A stretch of 64,000 nucleotides of DNA from Pseudorhodoferax sp. Leaf274 (GTDB taxonomy: Bacteria > Pseudomonadota > Gammaproteobacteria > Burkholderiales > Burkholderiaceae_C), in the NCBI RefSeq assembly GCF_001422445.1, contig NZ_LMNA01000001.1, forward strand, positions 604,735 through 668,734. The letters are read 5' to 3'. Under the pieces are notes generated by a model that did no database searches, had not been told where the DNA came from, and saw only the letters and a program-made list of their open reading frames with translations. Positions 43,083 to 52,587 of the stretch are shown here, piece after piece. The first letter of the stretch is position 1. Every line of letters begins with the position of its first letter. Made by a program: the position numbers and the translations under genes.

Positions 43083-44354
43083 ATGCGCGCCCTGAAAACC
43101 ACCCTTGCCGCCGTGGCGGCCTTGCTTGTCGTTGGCGCCGCGCTGCTGTGGTGGTGGTTGCCTTCGGACGCCGCGCTGGCGCAGCGCGTGGCCGAGCAGG
43201 CCAGTCGCGCGCTGGGTGTGCAGGTGCGCGTCGGCGCGCTCGAGTGGCAGCTGCTGCCGCACGCGCAGGTCACCGTGCACGACGTAGCCACGGCGCAGGA
43301 GCAGCCCATCGTGCTGCGCCGCCTGCTGGTGCAGCCCCGGCTGTGGCCGCTGCTGCTCGGGCGGGTGGAGCTGCAGCGCGTGGCGCTCGACGGCGCCACC
43401 GTGGTGCAGCAGTCCCTGCGGGCCTTGGGCGGCGGCGGCGCGAAAGCCGGCGCCCCGGCCGTCGAGCTGGCGCGGCTGGAGTTCAGCGACGTGACCTGGG
43501 TGTCGTACAGCGGCGTGGCCGTGGCGTATTCGGGCGAGGCCGACATCGACCCCGGCCTGCGGCTGCGCGAGGCCCGGCTGTGGCGCCCGGGCCAGGAGCC
43601 GCCGGCCGACCTGCACATCGTGCGCGACACGGCCGACGCGCAGGACGCGACGCAGCGCTTCAGCCTGCAGGCGCGCGTCGGTGGCGGCGCCGCCCAGGGC
43701 CAGGCGCGCGTGCTGGTGCAGGACGGGGGGCGGCTGCGGCTGGAGGGCGAGCTCACGCCGCGCGGCGTGGAGGTGCAGGCCGCGCTGGCCGCCTTCCACC
43801 GCGACGCGCCCGTGGGCGGCCGCGCCGATGGCGAGACCCGTTTTGCCGCCGAGGGCGACAACCCGCTGGCCTTGGCGCAGACCCTGCGCACCGAGACGCG
43901 CTTCACCATGCAGCCCGCCACCGTGCTGCGTTTCGACCTGGACCGCGCCATCGAGACGCTGGGCCGCGAACACGCGGGGCAAACCCGGCTGGACCGGCTG
44001 ACCGGCGGCGTGGAAACCCAGAACACGCCCGCGCAGGGCATGGTCATTCGCTTCATCGACATCAAGGCCGAGGCAGGGCGCCTGAGCGCCAGCGGCTCGG
44101 CCGTGCTGCAGCGGCGCCAGCTGCAAGCCACGGCGGCCATCGACCTGGTCGACGGCGTGGTCGGCGTGCCGATGCGCATCGAAGGGCCGCTGGGCCAGCT
44201 CAAGGTCACGGTGTCCAAGGCGCCGCTGGTCGGCGCGGCCGCCGGCACCGCCGTGCTGCCGGGCATCGGCACCGCCATCGGCGCGGCCATCGGGCGCCTG
44301 TTCGGCGGCGACGAGGCGCCCCCGCCCAAGGCAGCGCCGGCCCCACGCCACTGA
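43083..44354 (+). CDS. AsmA-like envelope protein
   Basis: A 423-residue protein with an N-terminal membrane helix (about 5-24), then a long beta-rich periplasmic part with repeated short hydrophobic strands such as VELARLEFSDVTWVSYSG, and a Gly/Ala-rich C-terminal hydrophobic segment. This is the pattern of AsmA-like bridge-type proteins; classification is approximate. Its role may be lipid movement between membranes, as known for larger family members. Confidence 0.7.
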   Translation: MRALKTTLAAVAALLVVGAALLWWWLPSDAALAQRVAEQASRALGVQVRVGALEWQLLPHAQVTVHDVATAQEQPIVLRRLLVQPRLWPLLLGRVELQRVALDGATVVQQSLRALGGGGAKAGAPAVELARLEFSDVTWVSYSGVAVAYSGEADIDPGLRLREARLWRPGQEPPADLHIVRDTADAQDATQRFSLQARVGGGAAQGQARVLVQDGGRLRLEGELTPRGVEVQAALAAFHRDAPVGGRADGETRFAAEGDNPLALAQTLRTETRFTMQPATVLRFDLDRAIETLGREHAGQTRLDRLTGGVETQNTPAQGMVIRFIDIKAEAGRLSASGSAVLQRRQLQATAAIDLVDGVVGVPMRIEGPLGQLKVTVSKAPLVGAAAGTAVLPGIGTAIGAAIGRLFGGDEAPPPKAAPAPRH

Positions 44355-44411
44355 TTGCCGCGGGGCGCCGCGCCTATCATGCGCGGCACCCGGAAGACAG
44401 GAGACTCCGCC

Positions 44412-46436
44412 ATGGCGCCGACAACGCCGACACCGCTCAAGCCGACCGCGCAGCACACTCCGCACATCGCGCGCTACCTGGACTGGCTCCAGTCCTCGCG
44501 CGGCCTGGCCTTTGCCGACTACGACGCGCTGTGGCGCTGGTCCACCTCCGACCTGGAGGGCTTCTGGCGGAGCATCTGGGACTACTTCGCCCTGCAGTCG
44601 CCGACGCCGCACCGGACCGTGCTGGCGAACGACGCGATGCCGGGCGCCGCATGGTTCCCCGGCGCGCAGACCAACTACGCGCGCCAGGTGCTGCGCCATG
44701 TGGGCGCCGCGCATGCGGCGGGCTGCCCGGCCATCGTCAGCGACAACGAGCGCGGCCAGCGCCGCGAACTGTCCTGGCCCAACCTGCAGCGCCAGGTGGC
44801 CGCGCTGGCCCTGCACCTGCGCGCGCAGGGCGTGCAGCGTGGCGACCGCGTGGCCGCCTACCTGCCCAACGTGCCCGAGACCATGGTCGCCTTCCTGGCC
44901 GTGGCCAGCATCGGCGCGGTGTGGAGCGTCTGCGCGCCCGACATGGGCCAGGCCGCCGTGCTCGACCGCTTCCGCCAGATCGAACCCGTGGTGCTGATCG
45001 CCTGCGACGGCGTGACCTACGGCGGCCGCGACCTGGACCGCACGCAGGCCGTGGCCGAGCTGCACGCGGCCCTGCCCAGCGTGCGCCACCTGCTGGTGCT
45101 GGAGAACCTGGGCGGCCTGCCCGGCGTGGCCGGCAGCCACCCGCTGGCGGCGGTGCTGGCGCGCGAGGATGCCGAGACGGCCGCGTTCGAGCCCGACTGG
45201 CTGCCGTTCGACCATCCGCTGTGGATCGTCTATTCCAGCGGCACCACCGGCCTGCCCAAGCCCATCGTGCACGGGCACGGCGGCATCGTCGTGGTGGCGC
45301 TGGCGCTGTCCACGCTGCACAACGACATCGGCAGCAGCTACCAGGGCCAGAGCGAGCGCTTCCTCTGGTACAGCACCACCGGCTGGATCATGTGGAACTG
45401 CCAGGTTGCCGGCCTCCTGGCCGGCACCACCTGCTGCATCTTCGACGGCAGCCCCGGCGGCAGCCGCGAGCAGCCCGACTGGGAGGTGCTGTGGCGCTTT
45501 GCGGAAAGCACGGGCGTGACCTTCTTCGGCGCCGGCGCCGCCTACTTCGCCAACTGCATGAAGGCCGGCGTGGACCTGTCGCGCTACCCGGGCCTGGCGC
45601 GCCTGCGCGCGCTGGGCACCACCGGTTCGCCGCTGGCCGAAGACGTGCAGCGCTGGGGCACGGCGCAGTTCCAGCGCATCGGCGTGCCCGACATCTGGTG
45701 GTGCAACGTCTCCGGCGGCACCGACTTCGCCGGAGGCTTCATCGGCGGCTTGCGCACGCTGCCGCTGGTGCCCGGCAAGATGCAGTGCCGCATGCTGGGC
45801 GCGGCCGTCGAGGCCTGGAGCGACGACGGCAGGCCGCTCGTCGGCGAGGTGGGTGAGCTGGTCTGCACGCGGCCCATCCCCTCGATGCCGCTGTACTTCT
45901 GGAACGACGCCGGCAACGCGCGCTACCTGGCCAGCTACTTCGACACCTTCCCCAGCGTCTGGCGCCACGGCGACTGGCTGCGCGTGGACGCCGACGGCAG
46001 CTGCGTGATCTTCGGCCGCAGCGACGCCACCATCAACCGCCACGGCCTGCGCATGGGCACGAGCGAGATCTACAGCGCCATCGAGTCGCTGCCCGAGGTG
46101 CTGGACGCGATGGTGGTCGACCTGGAGTACCTGGGCCGCCCGAGCTGGATGCCGCTGTTCGTGGTGCTGCGCGAAGGCGTGCTGCTGGACGATGCGCTGC
46201 GGGGCCGCCTGAACGACGCGGTGCGGCACGCGCTGTCGCCGCGCTTCGTGCCCGACGCCATCTTCCAGGTGCCCGAGATCCCGCGCACGCTGTCGGGCAA
46301 GAAGCAGGAGCTGCCGATCAAGAAGCTGCTGCTGGGCCAAAGCGCCGACAAGGTGCTCAACCGCGGCACCATGGCCAACCCGGCCTGCCTGGCCTGGTAC
46401 GAGCAGTTCGCGCGCGAGCGCGCGGCACAGGGCTGA
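44412..46436 (+). CDS. aacS: Acetoacetyl-CoA synthetase
   Basis: A 674-residue ANL-superfamily ligase with the acetoacetate-CoA ligase N-terminus (FADYDALWRWSTSDLEGFWR) and P-loop IVYSSGTTGLPKPIVHGHGG. Later motifs WWCNVSGGTD, RHGDWLRVDADGS and SGKKQELPIKKLLLG, the last carrying the acyl-accepting Lys, are all in place. It activates acetoacetate for PHB or isoprenoid metabolism. CAGGAGA precedes the ATG. A DUF72 gene follows after 3 bases. Confidence 0.92.
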   Translation: MAPTTPTPLKPTAQHTPHIARYLDWLQSSRGLAFADYDALWRWSTSDLEGFWRSIWDYFALQSPTPHRTVLANDAMPGAAWFPGAQTNYARQVLRHVGAAHAAGCPAIVSDNERGQRRELSWPNLQRQVAALALHLRAQGVQRGDRVAAYLPNVPETMVAFLAVASIGAVWSVCAPDMGQAAVLDRFRQIEPVVLIACDGVTYGGRDLDRTQAVAELHAALPSVRHLLVLENLGGLPGVAGSHPLAAVLAREDAETAAFEPDWLPFDHPLWIVYSSGTTGLPKPIVHGHGGIVVVALALSTLHNDIGSSYQGQSERFLWYSTTGWIMWNCQVAGLLAGTTCCIFDGSPGGSREQPDWEVLWRFAESTGVTFFGAGAAYFANCMKAGVDLSRYPGLARLRALGTTGSPLAEDVQRWGTAQFQRIGVPDIWWCNVSGGTDFAGGFIGGLRTLPLVPGKMQCRMLGAAVEAWSDDGRPLVGEVGELVCTRPIPSMPLYFWNDAGNARYLASYFDTFPSVWRHGDWLRVDADGSCVIFGRSDATINRHGLRMGTSEIYSAIESLPEVLDAMVVDLEYLGRPSWMPLFVVLREGVLLDDALRGRLNDAVRHALSPRFVPDAIFQVPEIPRTLSGKKQELPIKKLLLGQSADKVLNRGTMANPACLAWYEQFARERAAQG

Positions 46437-46439
46437 GAC

Positions 46440-47519
46440 TTGCAGGACCGGTTGTTCCCCGAGGAAGCGCCGCCAGCAGCCGCGCCGCCTCCGCGGCCCG
46501 CGGCGCCGCCGGCCGCACCGCCCGTGCCCCCTGTGCCCACCGGGGCGCGCTCACGCCTGCGCCAGGTGGCGCCCGCGTCCTGGCCGGAGGACTTCAGCAC
46601 GCTGGCCGCGCGCCTGCCCGAGCGGCTGCACCTGGGCACCTCGTCCTGGTCGTTCCCGGGCTGGGACGGGCTGGTCTGGGACGGCCAGTACACCGAATCC
46701 ATGCTGGCCCGCCGCGGCCTGGCCACCTACGCCCGGCACCCGCTGATGCGCGCGGTCTCGCTCGACCGCGCCTTCTACCAGCCGCTGACCGTGGCGCAGT
46801 ACGCGGCCTATGCCGAGCAGGTGCCGCCGGACTTCCGCTTCGTGGTCAAGGCGCCTGCGCTGGTGGCCGATGCGCTGGTGCGGCGCGAGGACGGGCAGGG
46901 CATGCGCACCAACGATGCCTTCCTCGACCCCGGCCTGGCCTGGTCGGCCTTCGTCGAGCCCGCGCTGCAAGGCCTGGGTGCCAAGGCCGGCGCGCTGGTG
47001 TTCCAGCTCAGCCCGCTGGCGCAGCCCATGCTGGCGCGCATGCCGCACTGCATCGCGCGGCTCGGCGCCATGCTGGCCGCGCTGCCGCCTGTGGCGCAGC
47101 TGCGGGCGCAGGCGCCGGACCTCGTGATCGCGGTCGAGGTGCGCAACGCCGAATGGCTGGTGCCGGCCTTTGCCGACGCCCTGCGCGCCAGCGGCGCCAC
47201 CTACTGCCTGGGCGGCCACGCCAAGTTGCCGCCGATCACGGAGCAGCTGCCCGTGCTGCGCGCGCTGTGGCCGGGCCCGCTGGTGTGCCGCTGGAACCTG
47301 CACCGCGCCCATGGCGCCTACGGCTACGAGGACGCGAAGGCGCTGTATCTGCCGTTCGACAAGCTGGTCGATCCCGACCCCGAGACGCGCACGGCCCTGG
47401 CCCGCGTGGCACGCGCGACGACGGCCGCGGGCCACCACGCCTACCTCACCATCGGCAACAAGGCCGAAGGCTCGGCACCGCTGACGGTGGAGGCGATGGC
47501 GCGGCTGCTGGCAGGCTGA
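46440..47519 (+). CDS. DUF72 family protein
   Basis: A 359-residue DUF72 (YecE-like) TIM-barrel protein of unknown function. A Pro/Ala-rich linker fills residues 10-40; the domain begins LHLGTSSWSFPGWDGLVWDG and includes VEVRNAEWL and CRWNLHRAHGAYGYEDAK. The start is TTG at 46440, 3 bases after the acetoacetyl-CoA synthetase stop; a later start cannot be excluded. Confidence 0.85.
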   Translation: MQDRLFPEEAPPAAAPPPRPAAPPAAPPVPPVPTGARSRLRQVAPASWPEDFSTLAARLPERLHLGTSSWSFPGWDGLVWDGQYTESMLARRGLATYARHPLMRAVSLDRAFYQPLTVAQYAAYAEQVPPDFRFVVKAPALVADALVRREDGQGMRTNDAFLDPGLAWSAFVEPALQGLGAKAGALVFQLSPLAQPMLARMPHCIARLGAMLAALPPVAQLRAQAPDLVIAVEVRNAEWLVPAFADALRASGATYCLGGHAKLPPITEQLPVLRALWPGPLVCRWNLHRAHGAYGYEDAKALYLPFDKLVDPDPETRTALARVARATTAAGHHAYLTIGNKAEGSAPLTVEAMARLLAG

Positions 47520-48098
47520 TCAGCGCTGCCCGTCGTGGACGGACACGTTCTCCTTGAGCAGCCCGCCCAGCCGCGAATGCACGCGCCCGCCCGTGCCCAT
47601 CACCAGCGCGAACAGGATCTCCTTGGGCCGCGGTGCGTCCTGGATGCCGACCTCGATGCTGTTGAAATGGCTGCGCACGTAGCAGGCATGGATGTAGTGC
47701 ACCGGCACCATGAGTCGGTAGCCCGCGCCGGCCACGGCCTTGGCGGCCGGCACGATGGCCTTGGGCTCGCCGAGCACCGTGCGCATGGCCCAGCCGCCGG
47801 CCTCGTGCCAGACGGCGCCGTGCTCCATCTCGCCGTCCACGCCCACGATGGCGGCCTTGCTGTAGACCTCCACCTGGTCGCGGCCCAGCGTATCGACGAG
47901 TTCCTGCGCCAGCAGCGTTCCGAGGCTGCGCAGCTCGGCCATGAAGGGCATCAGGTCGGGCTCGTAGCGGCCGGCGTAGGGGTTGCGGATGACGGCACAG
48001 GACGCAGCCATCCGCAGAGGCACGTCCACGGGCGGGCCACCCTCGTGGTAGATGGTCTCGACGGTCAGGCTGCGCTTGCGGATCTCGATCAGGGACAT
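47520..48098 (-). CDS. Amino acid synthesis family protein (DUF1185)
   Basis: A 192-residue member of the DUF1185/AA_synth family, often found beside amide- and pyrimidine-degradation genes, with unproven activity. Typical parts are CAVIRNPYAGRYEPDL and VPVHYIHACYVRSHFNSIEV. AAGGAAG lies upstream. It is last of three genes on this strand (flavin reductase, EamA exporter, DUF1185), separated from the exporter by 31 bases. Confidence 0.83.
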   Translation of the reverse strand: MSLIEIRKRSLTVETIYHEGGPPVDVPLRMAASCAVIRNPYAGRYEPDLMPFMAELRSLGTLLAQELVDTLGRDQVEVYSKAAIVGVDGEMEHGAVWHEAGGWAMRTVLGEPKAIVPAAKAVAGAGYRLMVPVHYIHACYVRSHFNSIEVGIQDAPRPKEILFALVMGTGGRVHSRLGGLLKENVSVHDGQR

Positions 48099-48129
48099 GG
48101 GGCTTCCTTGCAAGGGAGGAGGAGGGCGA

Positions 48130-49029
48130 TCATCGCCGAAGCGGCGCGCGGTTGACCAGCCAGATGCCGGCGGCCACCAGTGCCATCGCACCGAGCAGGC
48201 TGGGCGTCAGCGGCTCGTGCAGCGCGAGCGCGCCGAACCCCAGCGCGCACAGCGGCGTCAGGAAGATGAAGGCCGACAGCCGCGTGGCCGGGTAACGGCC
48301 CAGCAGCCACATCCAGGCCAGGTAGCTGACGAAGGCGCCGACCACGGTCTGCAGCGCGAGCGATCCCACGACGAAGGGCGTGAACTGCACGGCCCAGCGC
48401 TCGCCCAGCGCCAGCGACAGCGGCGGGAACAGCAGCGCGCACACACCCAGTTGGTAGAAGAGCAGCTTCTCGGGTGCCAGCCGCGTGAGCCCGGCGGCGC
48501 GGATCAGCACCGTGGTCAGCCCCCACAGCAGCGCCGCCAGCAGCGACAGCAGGTCGCCGCGCCAGGTGCCCAGGCCGGCACCGAAGCCCTCGCGCAGCGC
48601 GAAGGCCACCGCCACGAAGGCGCAGGCCAGGCCGGCCCATTGCGCCGGCCGCAGCCGCTCGCTGGGCACCCACCAGGGCAGCAGCAGCGCGACCCAGAAC
48701 GGCGAGGTGTACAAGAACACCGTGGCGCGCGAGGCCGTGGTGTGCACCAGCCCCAGGTACAGACAGACGAACTCGCCGAAGAACAGCAGCCCCGCCGCCA
48801 GCCCGGCCGCGAGCGAGCCGTCGCGCCCGAACAGCGCGATGCCGCGCCAGCGGCACCACGCCATCAGCAGCAGCGTGGCCGCGACGAAGCGCAACGCCCC
48901 CTGGAGCACCGGCGGCATGTGCGCGATGGTGGCCTTGACCAGCACCTGCTGTGCCCCCCACACCAGGCAGCACGCCAGCAGGATGCCGACGGCCAGGCCG
49001 TCCAACTGGTCCTTGCGCAGGGCCTGCAT
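48130..49029 (-). CDS. EamA/DMT-family exporter
   Basis: A 299-residue membrane protein with ten predicted helices in two EamA repeats, the pattern of drug/metabolite transporters (RhaT/YdcZ-like). Hallmarks include VWGAQQVLVKATIAHMPPVL in helix 1 and LYTSPFWVALL. The substrate is unknown. It starts 3 bases after the flavin reductase stop and precedes the DUF1185 gene, so the three form one operon. Confidence 0.88.
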   Translation of the reverse strand: MQALRKDQLDGLAVGILLACCLVWGAQQVLVKATIAHMPPVLQGALRFVAATLLLMAWCRWRGIALFGRDGSLAAGLAAGLLFFGEFVCLYLGLVHTTASRATVFLYTSPFWVALLLPWWVPSERLRPAQWAGLACAFVAVAFALREGFGAGLGTWRGDLLSLLAALLWGLTTVLIRAAGLTRLAPEKLLFYQLGVCALLFPPLSLALGERWAVQFTPFVVGSLALQTVVGAFVSYLAWMWLLGRYPATRLSAFIFLTPLCALGFGALALHEPLTPSLLGAMALVAAGIWLVNRAPLRR

Positions 49030-49032
49030 GGC

Positions 49033-49551
49033 TCAGAGCGGATGCTCGGTGTATAACCGCCCGCCGTGGAACAGCAGCGGCGAGGCGCCGGCGCGGTGCG
49101 CGCAGTGCTCGACCTCGCCGACGAAGATCACATGGTCGCCTTCCTCGTAGCGGCTGCGGTTGAAGCACTCGAACACCGCGGCCGCGCCTTCCAGCAGCGG
49201 CGCCCCGGCCACGCCCTCGCGCCAGGCCACGCCGCTCCAGCGGTCGGCACCGCGCGCCGCGAAGCGCTCGGCCAGCGCCTTCTGGTCCGAGGCCAGGATG
49301 TTGATGGCGTAGTGCGAGCCGGCGCTCAGCGCGGCCATGGACGAGGCCGCCTGCGCCAGGCTCCACAGCACGAGCGGCGGATTGAGCGAGACGGAGTTGA
49401 AGGAGTTGGCGGTCAGGCCGACCAGCTGGCCGTCGGCGCGGCGAGCGGTCACGATGGTCACGCCGGTGGCGAACATCGACAGGCCCTGGCGGAATTCGGC
49501 GGCGGAGAAACTCGGTGCGCGCGCTTGCGGCGGCACGGCGGGAACAGGCAT
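49033..49551 (-). CDS. Flavin reductase-like FMN-binding protein (HpaC type)
   Basis: A 172-residue flavin reductase of the HpaC/RutF class. FATGVTIVTARRADGQLVGL and NSFNSVSLNPPLVLWSL are the family core, and HVIFVGEVEHC lies near the C-terminus. These enzymes give reduced flavin to a two-component monooxygenase. No oxygenase gene is adjacent; the operon continues with an exporter and DUF1185. Confidence 0.9.
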   Translation of the reverse strand: MPVPAVPPQARAPSFSAAEFRQGLSMFATGVTIVTARRADGQLVGLTANSFNSVSLNPPLVLWSLAQAASSMAALSAGSHYAINILASDQKALAERFAARGADRWSGVAWREGVAGAPLLEGAAAVFECFNRSRYEEGDHVIFVGEVEHCAHRAGASPLLFHGGRLYTEHPL

Positions 49552-49762
49552 GGAGCGGGAATCTACCCGAACTGCCGCACCGCCCCGTCCGGCGGCCGAA
49601 TTGGCGGGCCTTGCGCGAGGGTCAACGGCGGCGCGCGCGTCCTACGGTGGCTCTGCCTGCTCTCCGACAACACCCGCGTGCCAGCGGCAACAAAGTCGGC
49701 AACTTGCCCACACTTGCCTATTTGCTGCCCGGTATTGCCTGGCGGCCAGGAGAACAACCCCC

Positions 49763-50014
49763 ATGGCCAACGACAAGTCCCCCGGCTCCTCCAAGCCCCG
49801 CGTCAACTACCTGCGCCGCCGTCCCCGGCCGGGCGCGTTGGTGCGCCAGCCCGATCTGGCCCTGCCGCACGAGCGCGACCAGACCGAAGAGGGCATGACC
49901 GACGGCAAGGTGACCCCCGAGGGCCGGCAGGCCCATGGCGACCTCGAGCGTGGGGTGCAGGACACCAGCAAGTCGACCGAGATGGATTCGACCTACCGCC
50001 GGCAGAAGCACTAG
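49763..50014 (+). CDS. Small hydrophilic protein of unknown function
   Basis: An 83-residue, strongly charged protein without hydrophobic segments; it begins MANDKSPGSSKPRVNYLRRR. I do not recognise its family. CCAGGAGAA precedes the ATG, and codon choice matches the neighbours, so it is likely real. It stands alone: 211 bases upstream separate it from the flavin reductase, with no clear element seen there. Confidence 0.65.
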   Translation: MANDKSPGSSKPRVNYLRRRPRPGALVRQPDLALPHERDQTEEGMTDGKVTPEGRQAHGDLERGVQDTSKSTEMDSTYRRQKH

Positions 50015-50169
50015 GGCGCATCAGGGGGTAGGGCCAGGGATGCAGTGGGGCGCCAGTCGCTTACGCGCCGCACCGGGGCGCGATTTCTGGTAATTTCCGC
50101 CGCTGCTTCGCTTCGCGGCCAAACCGGCGGCGGAGCGCCCGATGGACATGCATCCCGAAAGGCGCAGCT

Positions 50170-52503
50170 TTGGACACCCTCGCTTCCCCCACCCGTTTCG
50201 GCAGCGGCCAGGCCGTGCGCCGTCTTGAAGACGATGCCCTGCTGGCCGGTCGCGGCAAGTTCACCGACGACGTGGCGCCGCAGGCGCCCCACGCACAGCT
50301 GCGCGCCGTGTTCGTGCGTTCGCCCTATCCGCATGCCGGCATCTCCGCGGTGGATGCCGAGGCCGCACGCGGCATGGCCGGTGTGGTGGCCGTCTACACC
50401 GGTGCCGACCTGGTGGCCGCGGGCGTCAAGCCGCTGCCGCACACGGCCGGCTTCAAGCGGGCCGATGGCAGCCCGGGCGTGAGCCCGGCCATGCATGCGT
50501 TGGCGCACGAGCGCGTGCGCTTCGTCGGCGAGCCGGTGGCCCTCGTGGTGGCCGAGACGCTGCAGCAGGCGCGCGACGCGGCCGAGGCCGTGTTCGTGGA
50601 CTACGCCGAACTGCCCGCCATCACCACGCTGGCACAAGCCCTCTCCGAGGGTGCGCCGGTGCTGACCGAGGCGGCGCCCGACAACATCGCCGCCGAGATG
50701 CGCCATGGCAGCATCCAGGCCACGGCCGAGGCCTTCGGCCGCGCACGCCACCATGTCACGCTGGATCTCACGCACCAGCGGCTGGCCGCGTTCACGCTGG
50801 AGCCGCGCAGCGTGCTGGCCGGGGTCGACGCCGACGACGGCCGGCTGACCATCCGCATGTCCACCCAGATGCCTTCAGGCGTGCGCAACACCGTGGCCGA
50901 CGCGCTGGGCATCGGCCGCGACCAGGCCCGTGTGGTGGTGGGCGACGTGGGCGGCGGCTTCGGCATGAAGACCGGCGCCTACCTGGAGGACGTGGCTCTG
51001 GCGCATGCTGCGCACCAGCTGCGCCGCAGCGTGAAATGGGTGGCCGACCGCAGCGAGGAGTTCCTCTCCACGTACCACGGCCGCGACGTGCGCACGCGGG
51101 CCGAGCTGGCGCTGGACGAGAACGGACGCATCCTCGCGCTGCGCATCGCCTCGCAGGCCAACGTGGGCGCCTACGCCACAGGCACCGGCGTGGCCATCCA
51201 GCTGTTGATCGGCCCCTGGGTGCAGACCAGCGTCTACGACATCCAGACCATCGACTTCCACTTCCAGGCCGTGCTGACCAACCAGGCGCCCACCGGTGCC
51301 TACCGCGGCGCCGGCCGGCCCGAGGCCATCTTCAACATCGAGCGCCTGATGGACGAGGCCGCGCGCCAGACCGGCATCGACCGCATCGCCCTGCGCCGCG
51401 CCAACTTCATCCGTCCCGAGCAGATGCCCTACAAGAACCCGATGGCGCAGACCTACGACACGGGCGCCTTCGAGCAGCAGATGAACCAGGCGCTGGAACT
51501 GGCCGACTGGGGCGGCTTCGCTGCGCGCGCCCAGGCATCGGCCGCGAACGGGAAGTGGCGCGGCCAGGGCATCGCGACCTTCCTCGAATGGACCGGCGGC
51601 AACGTGTTCGAGGAGCGCGTGACCGTGGAGGTGCAGGCCGACGGCATGATCGAGGTGTTCTCGGCCGTCAACGCCATGGGCCAGGGCATCGCCACCTCGC
51701 TCGCGCAACTGGTGGTCGACGCCTTCGGCGTGCCGGCCGAGAAGGTGCGCGTGGTGCTGGGCGACACCGACCGTGGCGACGGCTTCGGCAGCGCGGGCTC
51801 GCGCTCCATCTTCACGGGCGGCTCGGCCGTGCGCATCGGCAGCGAGCGCACCATCGACAAGGCGCGCGAACTCGCGGCCAAGGAGCTCGAGGCCGCGGCC
51901 GAGGACATCCGCTACGAAGGCGGCGCCTTCACGGTGGCCGGCACCGACCTCTCGATCGGCCTGTTCGAGCTGGCCGCGCGCCAGCCCGATCGGCGCATCT
52001 TCATGGACTCCACGAGCAGCGTGGCCGGCCCGACCTGGCCCAACGGCTGCCACATCAGCGAGATCGAGCTGGACCCGCAGACCGGCGCCGTGGAGGTCGT
52101 GGCCTATGCCTCGATGAACGACGTGGGCCGCGTGATCAACCCGCTGATCGTCACCGGCCAGCTCGACGGCGGCGCCGTGCAGGGCATCGGCCAGGCGCTG
52201 TGCGAAGAGGTGGTCTACGACCGCGAGACCGGCCAGCCCGTGGCCGGCAGCCTGATGGACTACGCCGTGCCGCGCGCCAACATCCTGCAGGCCGACTTCG
52301 TCACGCGCATGGACCAGAGCGTGCCCTGCAAGAACAACCCGCTGGGCGTGAAGGGCGTGGGCGAGCTCGGCACCATCGGCGCCACGCCGACCATCGTCAA
52401 CGCCGTGGCCGATGCGCTGGCGCGCAACGGTCTGGCGGGCAAGACGACGCAGCTGCAGATGCCGGTGACGGCGGCGCGGCTGTGGACCGTGATGCACGGC
52501 TGA
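50170..52503 (+). CDS. Xanthine dehydrogenase/CO dehydrogenase-type molybdenum hydroxylase large subunit, orphan
   Basis: A 777-residue molybdopterin-binding subunit. The FGSGQAVRRLEDDALLAGRG N-terminus, GGGFGMK, TGAYRGAGRPEA and the active-site Glu in GVKGVGELG fit the aldehyde oxidase or form-II CoxL-like group; the form-I CO dehydrogenase loop (AYXCSFR) is absent. Start is TTG at 50170, with GAAAGG upstream. The iron-sulfur and FAD subunits, normally adjacent, are missing here, so it may use subunits encoded elsewhere. Confidence 0.87.
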   Translation: MDTLASPTRFGSGQAVRRLEDDALLAGRGKFTDDVAPQAPHAQLRAVFVRSPYPHAGISAVDAEAARGMAGVVAVYTGADLVAAGVKPLPHTAGFKRADGSPGVSPAMHALAHERVRFVGEPVALVVAETLQQARDAAEAVFVDYAELPAITTLAQALSEGAPVLTEAAPDNIAAEMRHGSIQATAEAFGRARHHVTLDLTHQRLAAFTLEPRSVLAGVDADDGRLTIRMSTQMPSGVRNTVADALGIGRDQARVVVGDVGGGFGMKTGAYLEDVALAHAAHQLRRSVKWVADRSEEFLSTYHGRDVRTRAELALDENGRILALRIASQANVGAYATGTGVAIQLLIGPWVQTSVYDIQTIDFHFQAVLTNQAPTGAYRGAGRPEAIFNIERLMDEAARQTGIDRIALRRANFIRPEQMPYKNPMAQTYDTGAFEQQMNQALELADWGGFAARAQASAANGKWRGQGIATFLEWTGGNVFEERVTVEVQADGMIEVFSAVNAMGQGIATSLAQLVVDAFGVPAEKVRVVLGDTDRGDGFGSAGSRSIFTGGSAVRIGSERTIDKARELAAKELEAAAEDIRYEGGAFTVAGTDLSIGLFELAARQPDRRIFMDSTSSVAGPTWPNGCHISEIELDPQTGAVEVVAYASMNDVGRVINPLIVTGQLDGGAVQGIGQALCEEVVYDRETGQPVAGSLMDYAVPRANILQADFVTRMDQSVPCKNNPLGVKGVGELGTIGATPTIVNAVADALARNGLAGKTTQLQMPVTAARLWTVMHG

Positions 52504-52517
52504 CAAGTGGAAGGGGT

Positions 52518-52539
52518 GCTGCCTGCGCGCGCAGGCAGC
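52518..52539. terminator. 22-bp perfect palindrome after the molybdenum hydroxylase gene
   Basis: A perfect inverted repeat centred in GCGCGC, 14 bases after the stop codon. A hairpin would be stable, but there is no T-run, so it is a weak terminator candidate; a role in mRNA stability is equally possible. Confidence 0.5.
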
Positions 52540-52540
52540 G

Positions 52541-52576
52541 TTGGCCAGGAATATATGGTTCATATACGTTCCATAT
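52541..52576 (+). promoter_or_regulatory. Promoter with palindromic operator for the ParD-like gene
   Basis: A -35-like TTGGCC (52541-52546) and -10-like TATACG (52563-52568) are spaced by 16 bases. An imperfect palindrome with ATATGG (52553-52558) and CCATAT (52571-52576) covers the -10, the position expected for antitoxin autorepression. The AT-rich stretch stands out in this GC-rich DNA. Confidence 0.55.
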
Positions 52577-52587
52577 AGAATCCGTGC

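Noticed and set aside
43074-46340. 1088-codon open frame on the minus strand opposite the AsmA-like and acetoacetyl-CoA synthetase genes
   Set aside because: Arg/His/Gln-rich antisense shadow without a recognisable domain; both plus-strand genes are well supported.
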